DNA of 64,000 nucleotides from Anthropogastromicrobium sp052273485 (GTDB taxonomy: Bacteria > Bacillota > Clostridia > Lachnospirales > Lachnospiraceae). Both the position numbers and the translations under genes were made by a program. The first letter of the stretch is position 1. Each line of letters begins with the position of its first letter. The stretch spans positions 7,764 through 71,763 of the forward strand of contig DAVZID010000009.1 of the NCBI GenBank assembly GCA_052273485.1. Direction: 5' to 3'. Shown here piece after piece: positions 16,182 to 24,300 of the stretch. The notes under the pieces were generated by a model, which saw only the letters and a program-made list of their open reading frames with translations, was not told where the DNA came from and ran no database searches.

Positions 16182-17477
16182 CTATTTTTTTAATGCCTTC
16201 TGTCCAAGCAGATAAATAATAAACTGCTGTGCACACCTTCCGCTTCTGCCGCCATGATTTAATTCCCATCTGCCTGCCTCTAACAAAAGCTCGTCTGTGT
16301 CCATTTCGATGCCATTCTTTTTTGCAAGATTGATCACGATATCATCATACTCCTGCTTTTCTGGTGCACCATAATAGATTGTTACGCCAAAACGTGCCAC
16401 CAAAGACAGCTTTTCCTGCACTGTATCAGAAGAATGAAGTTCTGGCTTATAATCCTTTACATCATCAAAGCTTTCCTTAATTAAATGACGGCGATTACTT
16501 GTAGCATAAATCAGCACATTATCTGGTTTTGTCTCAAGACCGCCCTCGATAACAGCCTTTAAATATTTGTACTCGATCTCAAACTCCTCAAATGACAAAT
16601 CATCCATATAAATGATGAATTTATAATTACGGCTTTTAATCTGAGAAATAATTTTTGGCAAATCTTTGAACTGATGCTTATACACCTCAATCAGACGAAG
16701 TCCCTTAGAATAAAACTCGTTCATGATTGCCTTTATGCTGGAGGATTTTCCGGTTCCGGCATCACCAAACAGCAGACAGTTATTTGCTGCCTGTCCATTT
16801 ACAAAGCTAAGGGTATTGTCGACAAGCTTTTTCTTCTGACGCTCATAGCCGACAAGATCGTCTAAATGTACATGCTCGGTGCAGGTGATTGGCTCGATGA
16901 CTGGCTCACCATCTTTATCCTGACCGATACGGAATGCCTTATGAAGACCAAGCTTTCCGACACCGTAATCACGATAAAAATCGGTCAGTGTATGTAAGAA
17001 CGCTTCGTCACTGTCACATGCGCCAAGGCTTGTTCCAAGTGCGGTAATGCTGTCGCGAATACGCTTGTTGAATACGTGACCATTTGTATTCGAATTTACA
17101 TAATTCTCTAAGAGTGCAGCCAAATTGCAGCCAAATGCTTTGTCTAAAGTTTCCAGACGGATTGCAAACATCTCTCTCCAGAAGGAAATATCTGGAAGAA
17201 CCAGCTGTGCAAGTGTTCCCTGCGGAAGACCTTTCTTCTCACATGCCTTGGAGAATGCATTTTCTGCATTGGCAAGCATACATGCGAGCACGCTGTGCCA
17301 AAGATTTTCCTGCAAACCATAGGATGCTGCCATCTCAATCATCTGATGGATGCATTCCTCGTAAGTTTCAAGATCTTCCTCAGTAAGCGCATCGATCTGT
17401 GCCTTCTTTGCGAGTGTTCTCATCTTATAAACCAGATCTTCGTGTTCAAAGTTTCTGTATAATAATAATCTGTTCAT
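16182..17477 (-). CDS. DUF815 family AAA ATPase
   Basis: A 431-residue protein with a helical N-terminus (1-190) and an AAA-type ATPase domain. Walker A is LLFGDAGTGKSSSIKAI, Walker B is KFIIYMDDLSFEE, followed by a sensor-like ATSNRRHLI. This is the DUF815 family, whose function is not established. It starts at ATG 17477 after GGGGATTTGAC. It is 26 bp upstream of the Ppx/GppA gene and 75 bp downstream of pheA with no terminator seen, so it may be transcribed with both. No membrane helix or signal peptide is visible. Confidence 0.9.
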   Translation of the reverse strand: MNRLLLYRNFEHEDLVYKMRTLAKKAQIDALTEEDLETYEECIHQMIEMAASYGLQENLWHSVLACMLANAENAFSKACEKKGLPQGTLAQLVLPDISFWREMFAIRLETLDKAFGCNLAALLENYVNSNTNGHVFNKRIRDSITALGTSLGACDSDEAFLHTLTDFYRDYGVGKLGLHKAFRIGQDKDGEPVIEPITCTEHVHLDDLVGYERQKKKLVDNTLSFVNGQAANNCLLFGDAGTGKSSSIKAIMNEFYSKGLRLIEVYKHQFKDLPKIISQIKSRNYKFIIYMDDLSFEEFEIEYKYLKAVIEGGLETKPDNVLIYATSNRRHLIKESFDDVKDYKPELHSSDTVQEKLSLVARFGVTIYYGAPEKQEYDDIVINLAKKNGIEMDTDELLLEAGRWELNHGGRSGRCAQQFIIYLLGQKALKK

Positions 17478-17552
17478 GTCAAATCCCCTGATGCTTTCTA
17501 TAATAATTATTGTATTACTCGTTTTCGTTACTTTTGAAACTTTTCTATATTT

Positions 17553-18683
17553 TTAGTAATTTCCTAAGATTTTCAAACGTGCAGCTTCTTCTTTGATGCC
17601 AAGAATCGCATTTTCTACAGCTGCATCAGACAGATTCCCTTCGAAGTCAACAAAGAAGCGATACTCAAACGGCTGCTCTGGAATTGGTCTTGATTCGATT
17701 TTTGTCATATTCAAATCGTTGTAAATCATATGAGACAAAATCGTGTACAAACTTCCGCTCTCATGAGGAATCTCAAACATAACAGAAATCTTTGATGCAT
17801 CCTTGCGGTAACATTTTTTTCTGCTTACAATAATAAATCTTGTTGTATTAGTCTTGTTGTCATTGATTCCTTCCTCAAGAATCTCTAATCCATACAGCTT
17901 TGCCGCTGTTTCGCTTGCTATTGCAGCTGTGTTTGGATTATTTTCCTTAATGACCTTCTGTGCAGCCATCGCCGTATTTGCCTGACTGATCTGCTGCCAG
18001 GATGAATGCTCATTTAAAAATTTTCCACACTGCATAAGTCCCTGCAGATGAGAGTAAACTGTCTGAATCTTATCTATGTCTGCACCCTTTAATCCTAGCA
18101 GACAATGACGTACAGGAAGATAATACTCGCCTACAATAGTATTATCGTAGCGTGTCAAAAGATCATACACATCACCAACCTGTCCGGCACTAGAATTTTC
18201 AAGAGGTAGCACGCCAAAATCAGCTTCTTTATTTGCAACTGCCTTCATGACCTCCTCGAAGTTTGGCACATGAAAATATGTTGCCATGTCTCCAAAATAT
18301 GCCATAGAAGCAGCATGGCTGTACGCTCCTTCTACTCCCTGAAATACAACAGTCGCATTTGTTTTGTCAATCTCATCCACACAGTCAAATGGAACCGGCT
18401 GAGCAACGCCTTCCTCCTTCATGATCTGATACTGACGCTTGCGGCAAATTGCCATGACCTGCGTAAACAAATCGCAGATGCCATGTTCTTTAAAACCATC
18501 CTCTGCAAGCTTTGACAAGACTTCGAGCTTCTGGTTTTCTCTTGTTTTATCAAGCACATTTTTATTATTCTGTATCTTATATGCGGCTACATCCCTGCAG
18601 ACATCAATTCGTTTCTGAAACAGGCGTGTGATTTCTTTATCTATCACATCAATCTGTGCTCTGGATTCTGATAAATCTAACAT
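17553..18683 (-). CDS. pheA: Bifunctional chorismate mutase / prephenate dehydratase
   Basis: A P-protein of about 376 residues for phenylalanine synthesis: chorismate to prephenate to phenylpyruvate. An AroQ chorismate mutase domain comes first (LSESRAQIDVIDKEITRLFQKRIDV). The dehydratase domain follows from about 105 (FQGVEGAYSHAAS and NKTNTTRFIIV, which holds the TRF motif). The C-terminal ACT domain has SGSLY and ESRP, the phenylalanine-binding motifs, so feedback inhibition by phenylalanine is expected. I choose ATG 18683, preceded by GAGG, over GTG 18701, which has no ribosome binding site. It lies behind the folate genes with a 70-87 bp gap and no evident terminator. Confidence 0.95.
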   Translation of the reverse strand: MLDLSESRAQIDVIDKEITRLFQKRIDVCRDVAAYKIQNNKNVLDKTRENQKLEVLSKLAEDGFKEHGICDLFTQVMAICRKRQYQIMKEEGVAQPVPFDCVDEIDKTNATVVFQGVEGAYSHAASMAYFGDMATYFHVPNFEEVMKAVANKEADFGVLPLENSSAGQVGDVYDLLTRYDNTIVGEYYLPVRHCLLGLKGADIDKIQTVYSHLQGLMQCGKFLNEHSSWQQISQANTAMAAQKVIKENNPNTAAIASETAAKLYGLEILEEGINDNKTNTTRFIIVSRKKCYRKDASKISVMFEIPHESGSLYTILSHMIYNDLNMTKIESRPIPEQPFEYRFFVDFEGNLSDAAVENAILGIKEEAARLKILGNY

Positions 18684-18770
18684 ATATTTTTTATTCCTCA
18701 CTTATAACCTGTATTTTTATTAATGCTATTTTGAAAGCAACTAGGCTTCTCACAGTGAACTGTTTCTTAT

Positions 18771-19592
18771 TTACTGCTCTGCGTTCAATTCTTCAAGCAG
18801 CTGTTTGATCGTGCTTTTACTTACCGGATGACGAAGCCACGGTGCAATCTGTGCCATTGGCACTAACACAAAACTTCTCTTTTCAATTTCTGGATGCGGT
18901 ACAATCAGTCTCTTCGTTCCAAGAATCTGATCATCGTAGAAAAGCAAATCTAAATCAAGCGTTCTCGGTCCCCAGTGAATCTTGCGCTCACGTCCTGCCT
19001 TTGCTTCAATACTCTGAAGCACATCTAAAAGTGCAAATGGCTCCAGCCAGGTTTTAAGACATGCACAGCCATTTAAAAAATTTGGCTGATCCAAATAGCC
19101 ATATGGCTCTGTCTCAATCCAATCAGAAACACTTTCTATCTCAATGCCTTTTACTGCTTTTAATTCTTCAATGGCAACATCAAGATAATTTTTCTTTTCT
19201 CCAAGATTTGAGCCAAGCGCAATATATGCAGTATGCCACTTTCTTGTTGTCTCGACTGACACAGTTTCAAGCGGCAAACCAACAGGCGCCCAAGGCTTTT
19301 CAATTTTGATTGTAACTCCGCTAATTAGCGGAGTTGTCAGCAAAATTTCTTCAGCTGTAACTGCCGCTGCACGCTCTAGAAGCTTATGGTTTTCACGCTG
19401 CAAAATCTGCGTGATCTGTCTTGAGATCGCTCCATAATTCACTGTCTTATCAAGATCATCTGTCTGTGCAGCTGCTGTTGTATCAAGAGATAAAACAGCT
19501 GACACAACAAATTTTTGTCCTAGACGCTGCTCCTCTTGATATACACCATGATGGGCAAATACTTCAAGCCCCTTGATTTCTATTTTATCCAT
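18771..19592 (-). CDS. folB-folK: Dihydroneopterin aldolase / HPPK fusion
   Basis: A 273-residue fusion of two successive folate enzymes. Residues 1-117 are dihydroneopterin aldolase (IEIKGLEVFAHHGVYQEEQRLGQKF with the conserved HHGV). Residues 118-273 are 6-hydroxymethyl-dihydropterin pyrophosphokinase (AYIALGSNLGEKKNYL, and the catalytic WGPRTLDLDLLFYDD loop with PHPEIEKRSFVL). The fused order FolB-FolK is common in Firmicutes. It starts at ATG 19592 following AAGGATAGATAAAATAGA, 35 bp behind folP, as part of the folC-folE-folP-folBK operon. Confidence 0.95.
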   Translation of the reverse strand: MDKIEIKGLEVFAHHGVYQEEQRLGQKFVVSAVLSLDTTAAAQTDDLDKTVNYGAISRQITQILQRENHKLLERAAAVTAEEILLTTPLISGVTIKIEKPWAPVGLPLETVSVETTRKWHTAYIALGSNLGEKKNYLDVAIEELKAVKGIEIESVSDWIETEPYGYLDQPNFLNGCACLKTWLEPFALLDVLQSIEAKAGRERKIHWGPRTLDLDLLFYDDQILGTKRLIVPHPEIEKRSFVLVPMAQIAPWLRHPVSKSTIKQLLEELNAEQ

Positions 19593-19627
19593 TCTATTTT
19601 ATCTATCCTTTTATTGTAATAATCATA

Positions 19628-20434
19628 TTAATTTTTAAGCAGCGCTTCTGCCATCTTAATTGCTCTCACATTTGCCTGTACATTGTGAACACGCACAAAC
19701 ATGCAGCCCTTTTGTACTGCCCAGACGGTCGTTACCATCGTTCCTTCTTCTCTCTGGTCTGATGGCAAATCAAGTGTCAATCCAATCATTGATTTGCGGC
19801 TTGTTCCAAGAAGCACTGGACAGCCAAGTGTATCTAATACTTCAAGATGATTTGTGATGGCTAAATTCTGCTCATAGTTCTTTGCAAAACCAACGCCTGG
19901 ATCAAGGATAATGGTATCCTTTGAAATTCCTGCTTTTTTTGCAATATTTAATGTCTCCTGCAAATCTGATACAACATCTTCTAAAAAGTTGTTATAATCA
20001 GTTGTCTCTCGATTATGCATAAGGCATGACGGCAGCTTTGCCTTTGCAATCACTTCTGCCATTTTTTTATCTGCCTTTAATCCCCAGATATCATTGATCA
20101 GATCAGCTCCAGCCAAAATAGCTGCTTTAGCCACCTCTGACTTATAAGTATCTACAGAAATTGGAATGTCAAAACGATTCTTTAATGCCTCGATAACGGG
20201 TGCCACACGAGAAATTTCCTCTTCATCTGAAATTCGTGTATAACCAGGTCTTGTCGATTCGCCGCCAATATCTAAGATATCTGCACCTTCTTCAATCATG
20301 CGTTGTGCATGAAAAAGTGCATCGTCCATATGATTCCAGCGTCCACCATCTGAAAATGAGTCTGGTGTAACATTTAAAATTCCCATTACGTAGGTATGAC
20401 CGCTTGTCTGAAAGTCTCTGTTTCCTATTCTCAT
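19628..20434 (-). CDS. folP: Dihydropteroate synthase
   Basis: A 268-residue TIM-barrel enzyme joining p-aminobenzoate to hydroxymethyl-dihydropterin pyrophosphate, the sulfonamide target. It has the first pterin-binding signature GILNVTPDSFSDGG, the second GADILDIGGESTRPG, and the later DPGVGFAKNYEQN and LGTSRKSMIG segments. I start it at ATG 20434, four codons inside the longest reading, because GGAGGGAAAA sits directly before it. It begins 13 bp after the folE stop. Confidence 0.96.
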   Translation of the reverse strand: MRIGNRDFQTSGHTYVMGILNVTPDSFSDGGRWNHMDDALFHAQRMIEEGADILDIGGESTRPGYTRISDEEEISRVAPVIEALKNRFDIPISVDTYKSEVAKAAILAGADLINDIWGLKADKKMAEVIAKAKLPSCLMHNRETTDYNNFLEDVVSDLQETLNIAKKAGISKDTIILDPGVGFAKNYEQNLAITNHLEVLDTLGCPVLLGTSRKSMIGLTLDLPSDQREEGTMVTTVWAVQKGCMFVRVHNVQANVRAIKMAEALLKN

Positions 20435-20447
20435 TTTTCCCTCCAAC

Positions 20448-20999
20448 TTAGCGAACCATCATCAGAACGCGATTGATCAGCTCGTCATTATTTTCAAAAA
20501 CACCTCTGCACACATACGTTAACGTCTTAGTGCCTGGCTTTCTTACGCCGCGCATTGTCATGCACATATGCTCTGCTTCTATGACAACCATAACACCCTT
20601 TGGCTTTAAATGTTCCATAAGTGCATCAGCTGTCTGAGCTGTCAGCTGCTCCTGAATCTGCGGACGCTTTGCAAATACTTCTATTGTTCTTGCCAGCTTT
20701 GAAAGTCCTGCAACTCTGCCGTCTGGGATATATGCTATATGTGCTTTTCCATAAAACGGAAGTAAATGATGTTCACACACAGAATAAAGATCAATATCTT
20801 TTTCTAATATCAGTTCGTTGTTCTTTGCTTCAAATGTTGTATGCAAATATTGTCCTGCATCCTGACCCAGTCCGCCATATATTTCGCTGCACATACGTGC
20901 AACACGGTCAGGAGTTCCTAACAGTCCCTCTCTGTTTGGATCTTCACCGATTCCTTCCAAAAACAGGCGCACAGCCTGTTCAATCTTTTCTTTATCCAT
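20448..20999 (-). CDS. folE: GTP cyclohydrolase I
   Basis: A 183-residue type I GTP cyclohydrolase, the entry step to tetrahydrofolate (GTP to dihydroneopterin triphosphate). The zinc-binding site shows in SVCEHHLLPFYG and HMCMTMRGVRKPG. The N-terminal helix and GLLGTPDRVARM segment are typical, and length is normal. ATG 20999 follows GAGGAATT, 25 bp behind folC. I searched the stretch upstream of the operon for a tetrahydrofolate riboswitch and saw no convincing one. Confidence 0.97.
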   Translation of the reverse strand: MDKEKIEQAVRLFLEGIGEDPNREGLLGTPDRVARMCSEIYGGLGQDAGQYLHTTFEAKNNELILEKDIDLYSVCEHHLLPFYGKAHIAYIPDGRVAGLSKLARTIEVFAKRPQIQEQLTAQTADALMEHLKPKGVMVVIEAEHMCMTMRGVRKPGTKTLTYVCRGVFENNDELINRVLMMVR

Positions 21000-21024
21000 A
21001 ATTCCTCGTCTCTATTTTGTTTAC

Positions 21025-22311
21025 TTACATTCTGTCGTTGAGTTTCATCCACTCTTTTACCCTTGCAAGAATTGTAAGGGTTCCGCACACAACCACTGGA
21101 TTGTTTTGTGAAATGGCTGCCTCCATTGCCTTTTCGATATCATCATTTCCCTCAAAAGCAATCACCTTTAACTGTGGAAAACGGTCTTTTATAGCAGCCT
21201 TTAAATCTGTACTTTTCATCGCCCTTGGCGATGGCGGTGTCACAGTAAACACGTTTGATGCGCGTCCAAATAAAATTTCGATTTCTTTTTCGTAATCTTT
21301 ATCTGCCAGAACACCACAGACATAGCAAATCGGCACGGCACCAAACATTTGATTTACAGACTCACGAAGACGTCTTATACCATCTGGATTATGTGCACCA
21401 TCTAATATGATGTCAGGTGAACCGCTATGAAGTTCAAATCGTCCGCTCCAGCGTGTTTTTTCAATTCCATCATAAATGTGCTTTTTCTCAATTGGATAGC
21501 TGCAGCTAAGTACGCTTGCTGCCTGTAAGGCAAGTGCAGCATTTTCAGGCTGACAGGTTCCAAGCATCTTTAAATGCAGATTTTCAAATTCTCGGAAAAA
21601 TACAATGCTCTCTCGCTTATCAGAAAATATCTGACGCACCTCATCGCGGTGTACCTCGTAAAGCGGCGTATCTGCTGCTTTTGCTGCTGCACGAATTGGC
21701 TCCATCGCATCTTCCTTCTGCTCGATGCAAATAATAGGTGCACCAGGCTTTATAATACCAGACTTATGTGCTGCAATCTCGCTGATCTTATTTCCAAGGA
21801 TACGACAATGATCCATGCTGATTGATGTTATGATGCTGCATACTGTTGTTGTCACAATATTTGTAGCATCCATATCACCGCCAAGACCTGCCTCTAAAAT
21901 TGCCAACTCGCAGCCTTTCTTCGCAAAATACCAAAACGCCAATGCTGTTTCCTGTTCAAAAGCAGTAGGTGTCTCGCCGTCAAGACTCGCTGCTGCCTCT
22001 GCCACTGCTGTCATGCCTTGTGCATATTCGTTTTCACTTATACAGCTTCCACATGCGAAATACTGCTCTGTGCTTGAAAATACAGCTGGAGATGTATATC
22101 TTCCTACTTTAATTCCTGCCTCAGATAAAATTGAAGTGAGATAGGCAGCTGTTGATCCCTTGCCATTTGTTCCTGCAATCTGAATAAATTTGACTTTATC
22201 CTGCGGATTATTAAGTTTAGCCATCAGATGGCGCATTGTGTCAAGTCCCAGAACGATTCCCTTTTGACTTCGCACCTTTTCCAGATAATTTTGTGCTTCC
22301 AAAAAGTCCAT
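21025..22311 (-). CDS. folC: Folylpolyglutamate / dihydrofolate synthase
   Basis: A 428-residue Mur-ligase-like enzyme that adds glutamate to dihydropteroate or folates. The P-loop is QIAGTNGKGSTAAYL, followed by the conserved GRYTSPA region, the ATP-site SISMDH segment and the C-terminal domain with LDGAHNPDG. It is the first gene of the folate operon (ATG 22311, ribosome site GAAAGGGGG). A weak promoter (TTTACT, 17 bp, TATTAT) is readable on the minus strand at 22396-22368, just beyond the hairpin that ends the Rpn gene. Confidence 0.95.
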   Translation of the reverse strand: MDFLEAQNYLEKVRSQKGIVLGLDTMRHLMAKLNNPQDKVKFIQIAGTNGKGSTAAYLTSILSEAGIKVGRYTSPAVFSSTEQYFACGSCISENEYAQGMTAVAEAAASLDGETPTAFEQETALAFWYFAKKGCELAILEAGLGGDMDATNIVTTTVCSIITSISMDHCRILGNKISEIAAHKSGIIKPGAPIICIEQKEDAMEPIRAAAKAADTPLYEVHRDEVRQIFSDKRESIVFFREFENLHLKMLGTCQPENAALALQAASVLSCSYPIEKKHIYDGIEKTRWSGRFELHSGSPDIILDGAHNPDGIRRLRESVNQMFGAVPICYVCGVLADKDYEKEIEILFGRASNVFTVTPPSPRAMKSTDLKAAIKDRFPQLKVIAFEGNDDIEKAMEAAISQNNPVVVCGTLTILARVKEWMKLNDRM

Positions 22312-22395
22312 GGAGTCCCCCTTTCAAGGTTTTTGTCAGATAGATTTGAACTTTTGACCATGCTACTATAATAATATAATTTTTCATTTTAGTAA

Positions 22396-22427
22396 AGAGG
22401 GCAGATCATACCAGATGTCTGCCCTCT
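22396..22427 (-). terminator. Hairpin between the Rpn gene and folC
   Basis: AGAGGGCAGA (22396-22405) and TCTGCCCTCT (22418-22427) form a perfect 10-bp stem. On the minus strand it lies 34 bp after the nuclease stop and is followed by TTTACT, a weak U-tract, so it is a moderate terminator at best. Confidence 0.55.
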
Positions 22428-22460
22428 AAATATGTTTTTATATATTTTTTGTTAGTTTAC

Positions 22461-23369
22461 TTACGCAGTTGTCTTTTCCTGCAGCCACTGTTCTACCGTT
22501 TCACGATCTTGCTTAACTAACTTCGCAATTCGCTCAATGCTAAAGCCTTCTTCGTGGTAAAGCTCATAGGCCATTTCTTTTTTTGCCTGAGTTTCACCTT
22601 CTGAGTGTCCTTCTACAAGGCTTTTCTCACGATTTTTCTTAAGTTCTTCTTCAATCTCTTCCTTCATAAGCTCTCGCAATGCTTCACACATATTTTCTGA
22701 CCTCCTGACTTCGTCATATTTTTCTCTGTTTGCAGCTACACTTACCTGCAGCACTGCATCTGCCTTTTCCTTATCACCTGGCTCTGAAAAGTCTCTTGCA
22801 AGCTCTGTAAACTTCTGGATATCTTCCTTCTCTGCGCTTCTCGACAATACCTTTAGACTTTCATGATTCTTTGAATCAAGTTCCTTTGTTACAATGATCT
22901 GGATTGGAATCGAAAAGCCTTGTACATAGTATATTCCAGGCGTGTGTAGCTCAATTTTATATCCATAACCAATAAGCTGCTTCATCAGTTGCTTTGGTGC
23001 TGATGCCCTGAAAAGGGAAACTGTCAGTTCTTCTAATGGAATCTGATTGACCTTCTCTCCCAATCCTTTGTACAAGCAGGCATATCCAAGTGTCTTGAAA
23101 AAATCGTCAATCGTCATGCCATCATCTGGTGACTTGTACTCAATTACATTATGTCCGCGAAAGATTGTTCCGATTTCGTTTTGAATCTGCACATTCTTTC
23201 GCTTCTCAATAATTAACAGATCCATCTGCAGCGGCTTCTTGCTTAAATTGTATTCTCGTTTAAATTCGAGATCCGCTTTGTTTAAGCGAAGTTCAAGCTC
23301 TGCCGCTGCGCAGAATGCAGGATGCCACTGTATCTTTGCATCTGGCTGCTTTTCCTTTGGTTTGACCAT
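22461..23369 (-). CDS. Rpn-type PD-(D/E)XK nuclease family protein
   Basis: About 302 residues. The core has the nuclease pattern QMDLLIIEKRKN followed by NVIEYKSPDDGMTIDDF, with the D and the E-x-K of a PD-(D/E)XK site. An acidic/basic helical region follows, and the tail ELYHEEGFSIERIAKLVKQDRETVEQWL is the C-terminal HTH-like repeat common to the Rpn/YhgA-like proteins often annotated as PD-(D/E)XK transposases. Rpn proteins of E. coli promote RecA-independent recombination; a role here is not shown. These genes are often multi-copy in Lachnospiraceae. ATG 23369 follows GGAGGACTTTTG. It has its own promoter and terminator. Confidence 0.85.
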   Translation of the reverse strand: MVKPKEKQPDAKIQWHPAFCAAAELELRLNKADLEFKREYNLSKKPLQMDLLIIEKRKNVQIQNEIGTIFRGHNVIEYKSPDDGMTIDDFFKTLGYACLYKGLGEKVNQIPLEELTVSLFRASAPKQLMKQLIGYGYKIELHTPGIYYVQGFSIPIQIIVTKELDSKNHESLKVLSRSAEKEDIQKFTELARDFSEPGDKEKADAVLQVSVAANREKYDEVRRSENMCEALRELMKEEIEEELKKNREKSLVEGHSEGETQAKKEMAYELYHEEGFSIERIAKLVKQDRETVEQWLQEKTTA

Positions 23370-23488
23370 CAAAAGTCCTCCAATTCTTTCTATATGTATT
23401 TCCCAAATTGGGGCTTTTATCTGGTGTATTTTGATGGCTAACGCCGCTTTATCATTTGTACGTGTATAAAAGATCTCCTCTCAGCTTC

Positions 23489-23517
23489 ATTGTATCATCA
23501 GAACTTATGTTTTGCAA
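23489..23517 (-). promoter_or_regulatory. Promoter of the Rpn-type gene
   Basis: On the minus strand TTGCAA (23517-23512) and TACAAT (23494-23489) are spaced by 17 bp, 120 bp upstream of the Rpn-type start. Confidence 0.55.
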
Positions 23518-23536
23518 TATTGAATTTGTAATTTAA

Positions 23537-24214
23537 TCACGCTAGCCCCAGCGCCTGCTTTGCAAGCTTGTCAGCATAATCATTGTATTTGTCTCCTGAA
23601 TGACCTGTCACCTTCTGGAAGCGAATTGAAACCTTTGTCTTTGCTTCGTCATAGTACGCCTTGTAGGCAATCGTGCCTTCCTTGTTTGCCTTCCAAAGTC
23701 CAAGCGGCCACTTTGCAATTCCCTCATAATCATGATAAATGACAAGTCGCCTTTTATTGTTTGCAATCGCATATTCCATCGCTGCTCTGGCTCCCATGAT
23801 CTCGCCTGCTACGTTTCTCATACCTGCAAGGCTAGGATCAGAAAAGCTTTTGTTAAAGGTCTTTTCTTCGCCATTTTCCAATATTACCATGCCATAAGAG
23901 AAACGCTTGGTGGACTGATCGTAGCTGCCATCAACGTAAGCAACTAGTTCTGGCTCGTTTGATATGGTCTGTGTGATTTGATTGGAAGCAATTGACGAAT
24001 TTGTATTATTAGATGGCTGTTTAGTATCTTCATCGAATGGAAGCTGATTCTCACCTTCCATCCCAAGCTCCATGAATCCTTTTGCGCCTTCCATTGTTGG
24101 AAAGCTTTTATATTCCGCACACGGAAAGCCATGCACCTGCGCACGGCACTCGTCCCATGTGGTAAAAATTCCAGTCTTACGTCCTTTGCGGACGGCATAA
24201 AATTTCTTCGGCAT
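23537..24214 (-). CDS. rnhA: Ribonuclease H with N-terminal hybrid-binding domain
   Basis: About 225 residues. The first 45 (KKFYAVRKGRKTGIFTTWDEC) are the viroplasmin-like RNA-DNA hybrid-binding domain of eukaryotic-type RNase HI. After an Asn/Ser-rich linker, the RNase H domain starts at about 85: VAYVDGSYD (Asp), AGEIMGARAAMEYA (Glu), IYHDYEGIAKW (Asp) and KYNDYADKLAKQA (Asp) give the DEDD set. It degrades RNA in RNA-DNA hybrids. I start it at ATG 24214, preceded by GAAAGGAAAAAAT, not at an upstream in-frame codon with no such site. Confidence 0.92.
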   Translation of the reverse strand: MPKKFYAVRKGRKTGIFTTWDECRAQVHGFPCAEYKSFPTMEGAKGFMELGMEGENQLPFDEDTKQPSNNTNSSIASNQITQTISNEPELVAYVDGSYDQSTKRFSYGMVILENGEEKTFNKSFSDPSLAGMRNVAGEIMGARAAMEYAIANNKRRLVIYHDYEGIAKWPLGLWKANKEGTIAYKAYYDEAKTKVSIRFQKVTGHSGDKYNDYADKLAKQALGLA

Positions 24215-24300
24215 ATTTTTTCCTTTCTTGTTTGCGGGTCTCAAACTCACAAACCTTATCGTGCAAGCACGAACGTTTTTTAGAATTTTTGACCCTAGGC

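Noticed and set aside
22312..22460. Tetrahydrofolate riboswitch upstream of the folate operon
   Set aside because: The gap is short and AT-rich and lacks the conserved riboswitch sequences; only a terminator-like hairpin is present.
24215..24300. Terminator between the FtsX-type permease and RNase H genes
   Set aside because: There is a short TCGTGC/GCACGA stem and a GGGTC/GACCC pairing but no U-run on either strand.
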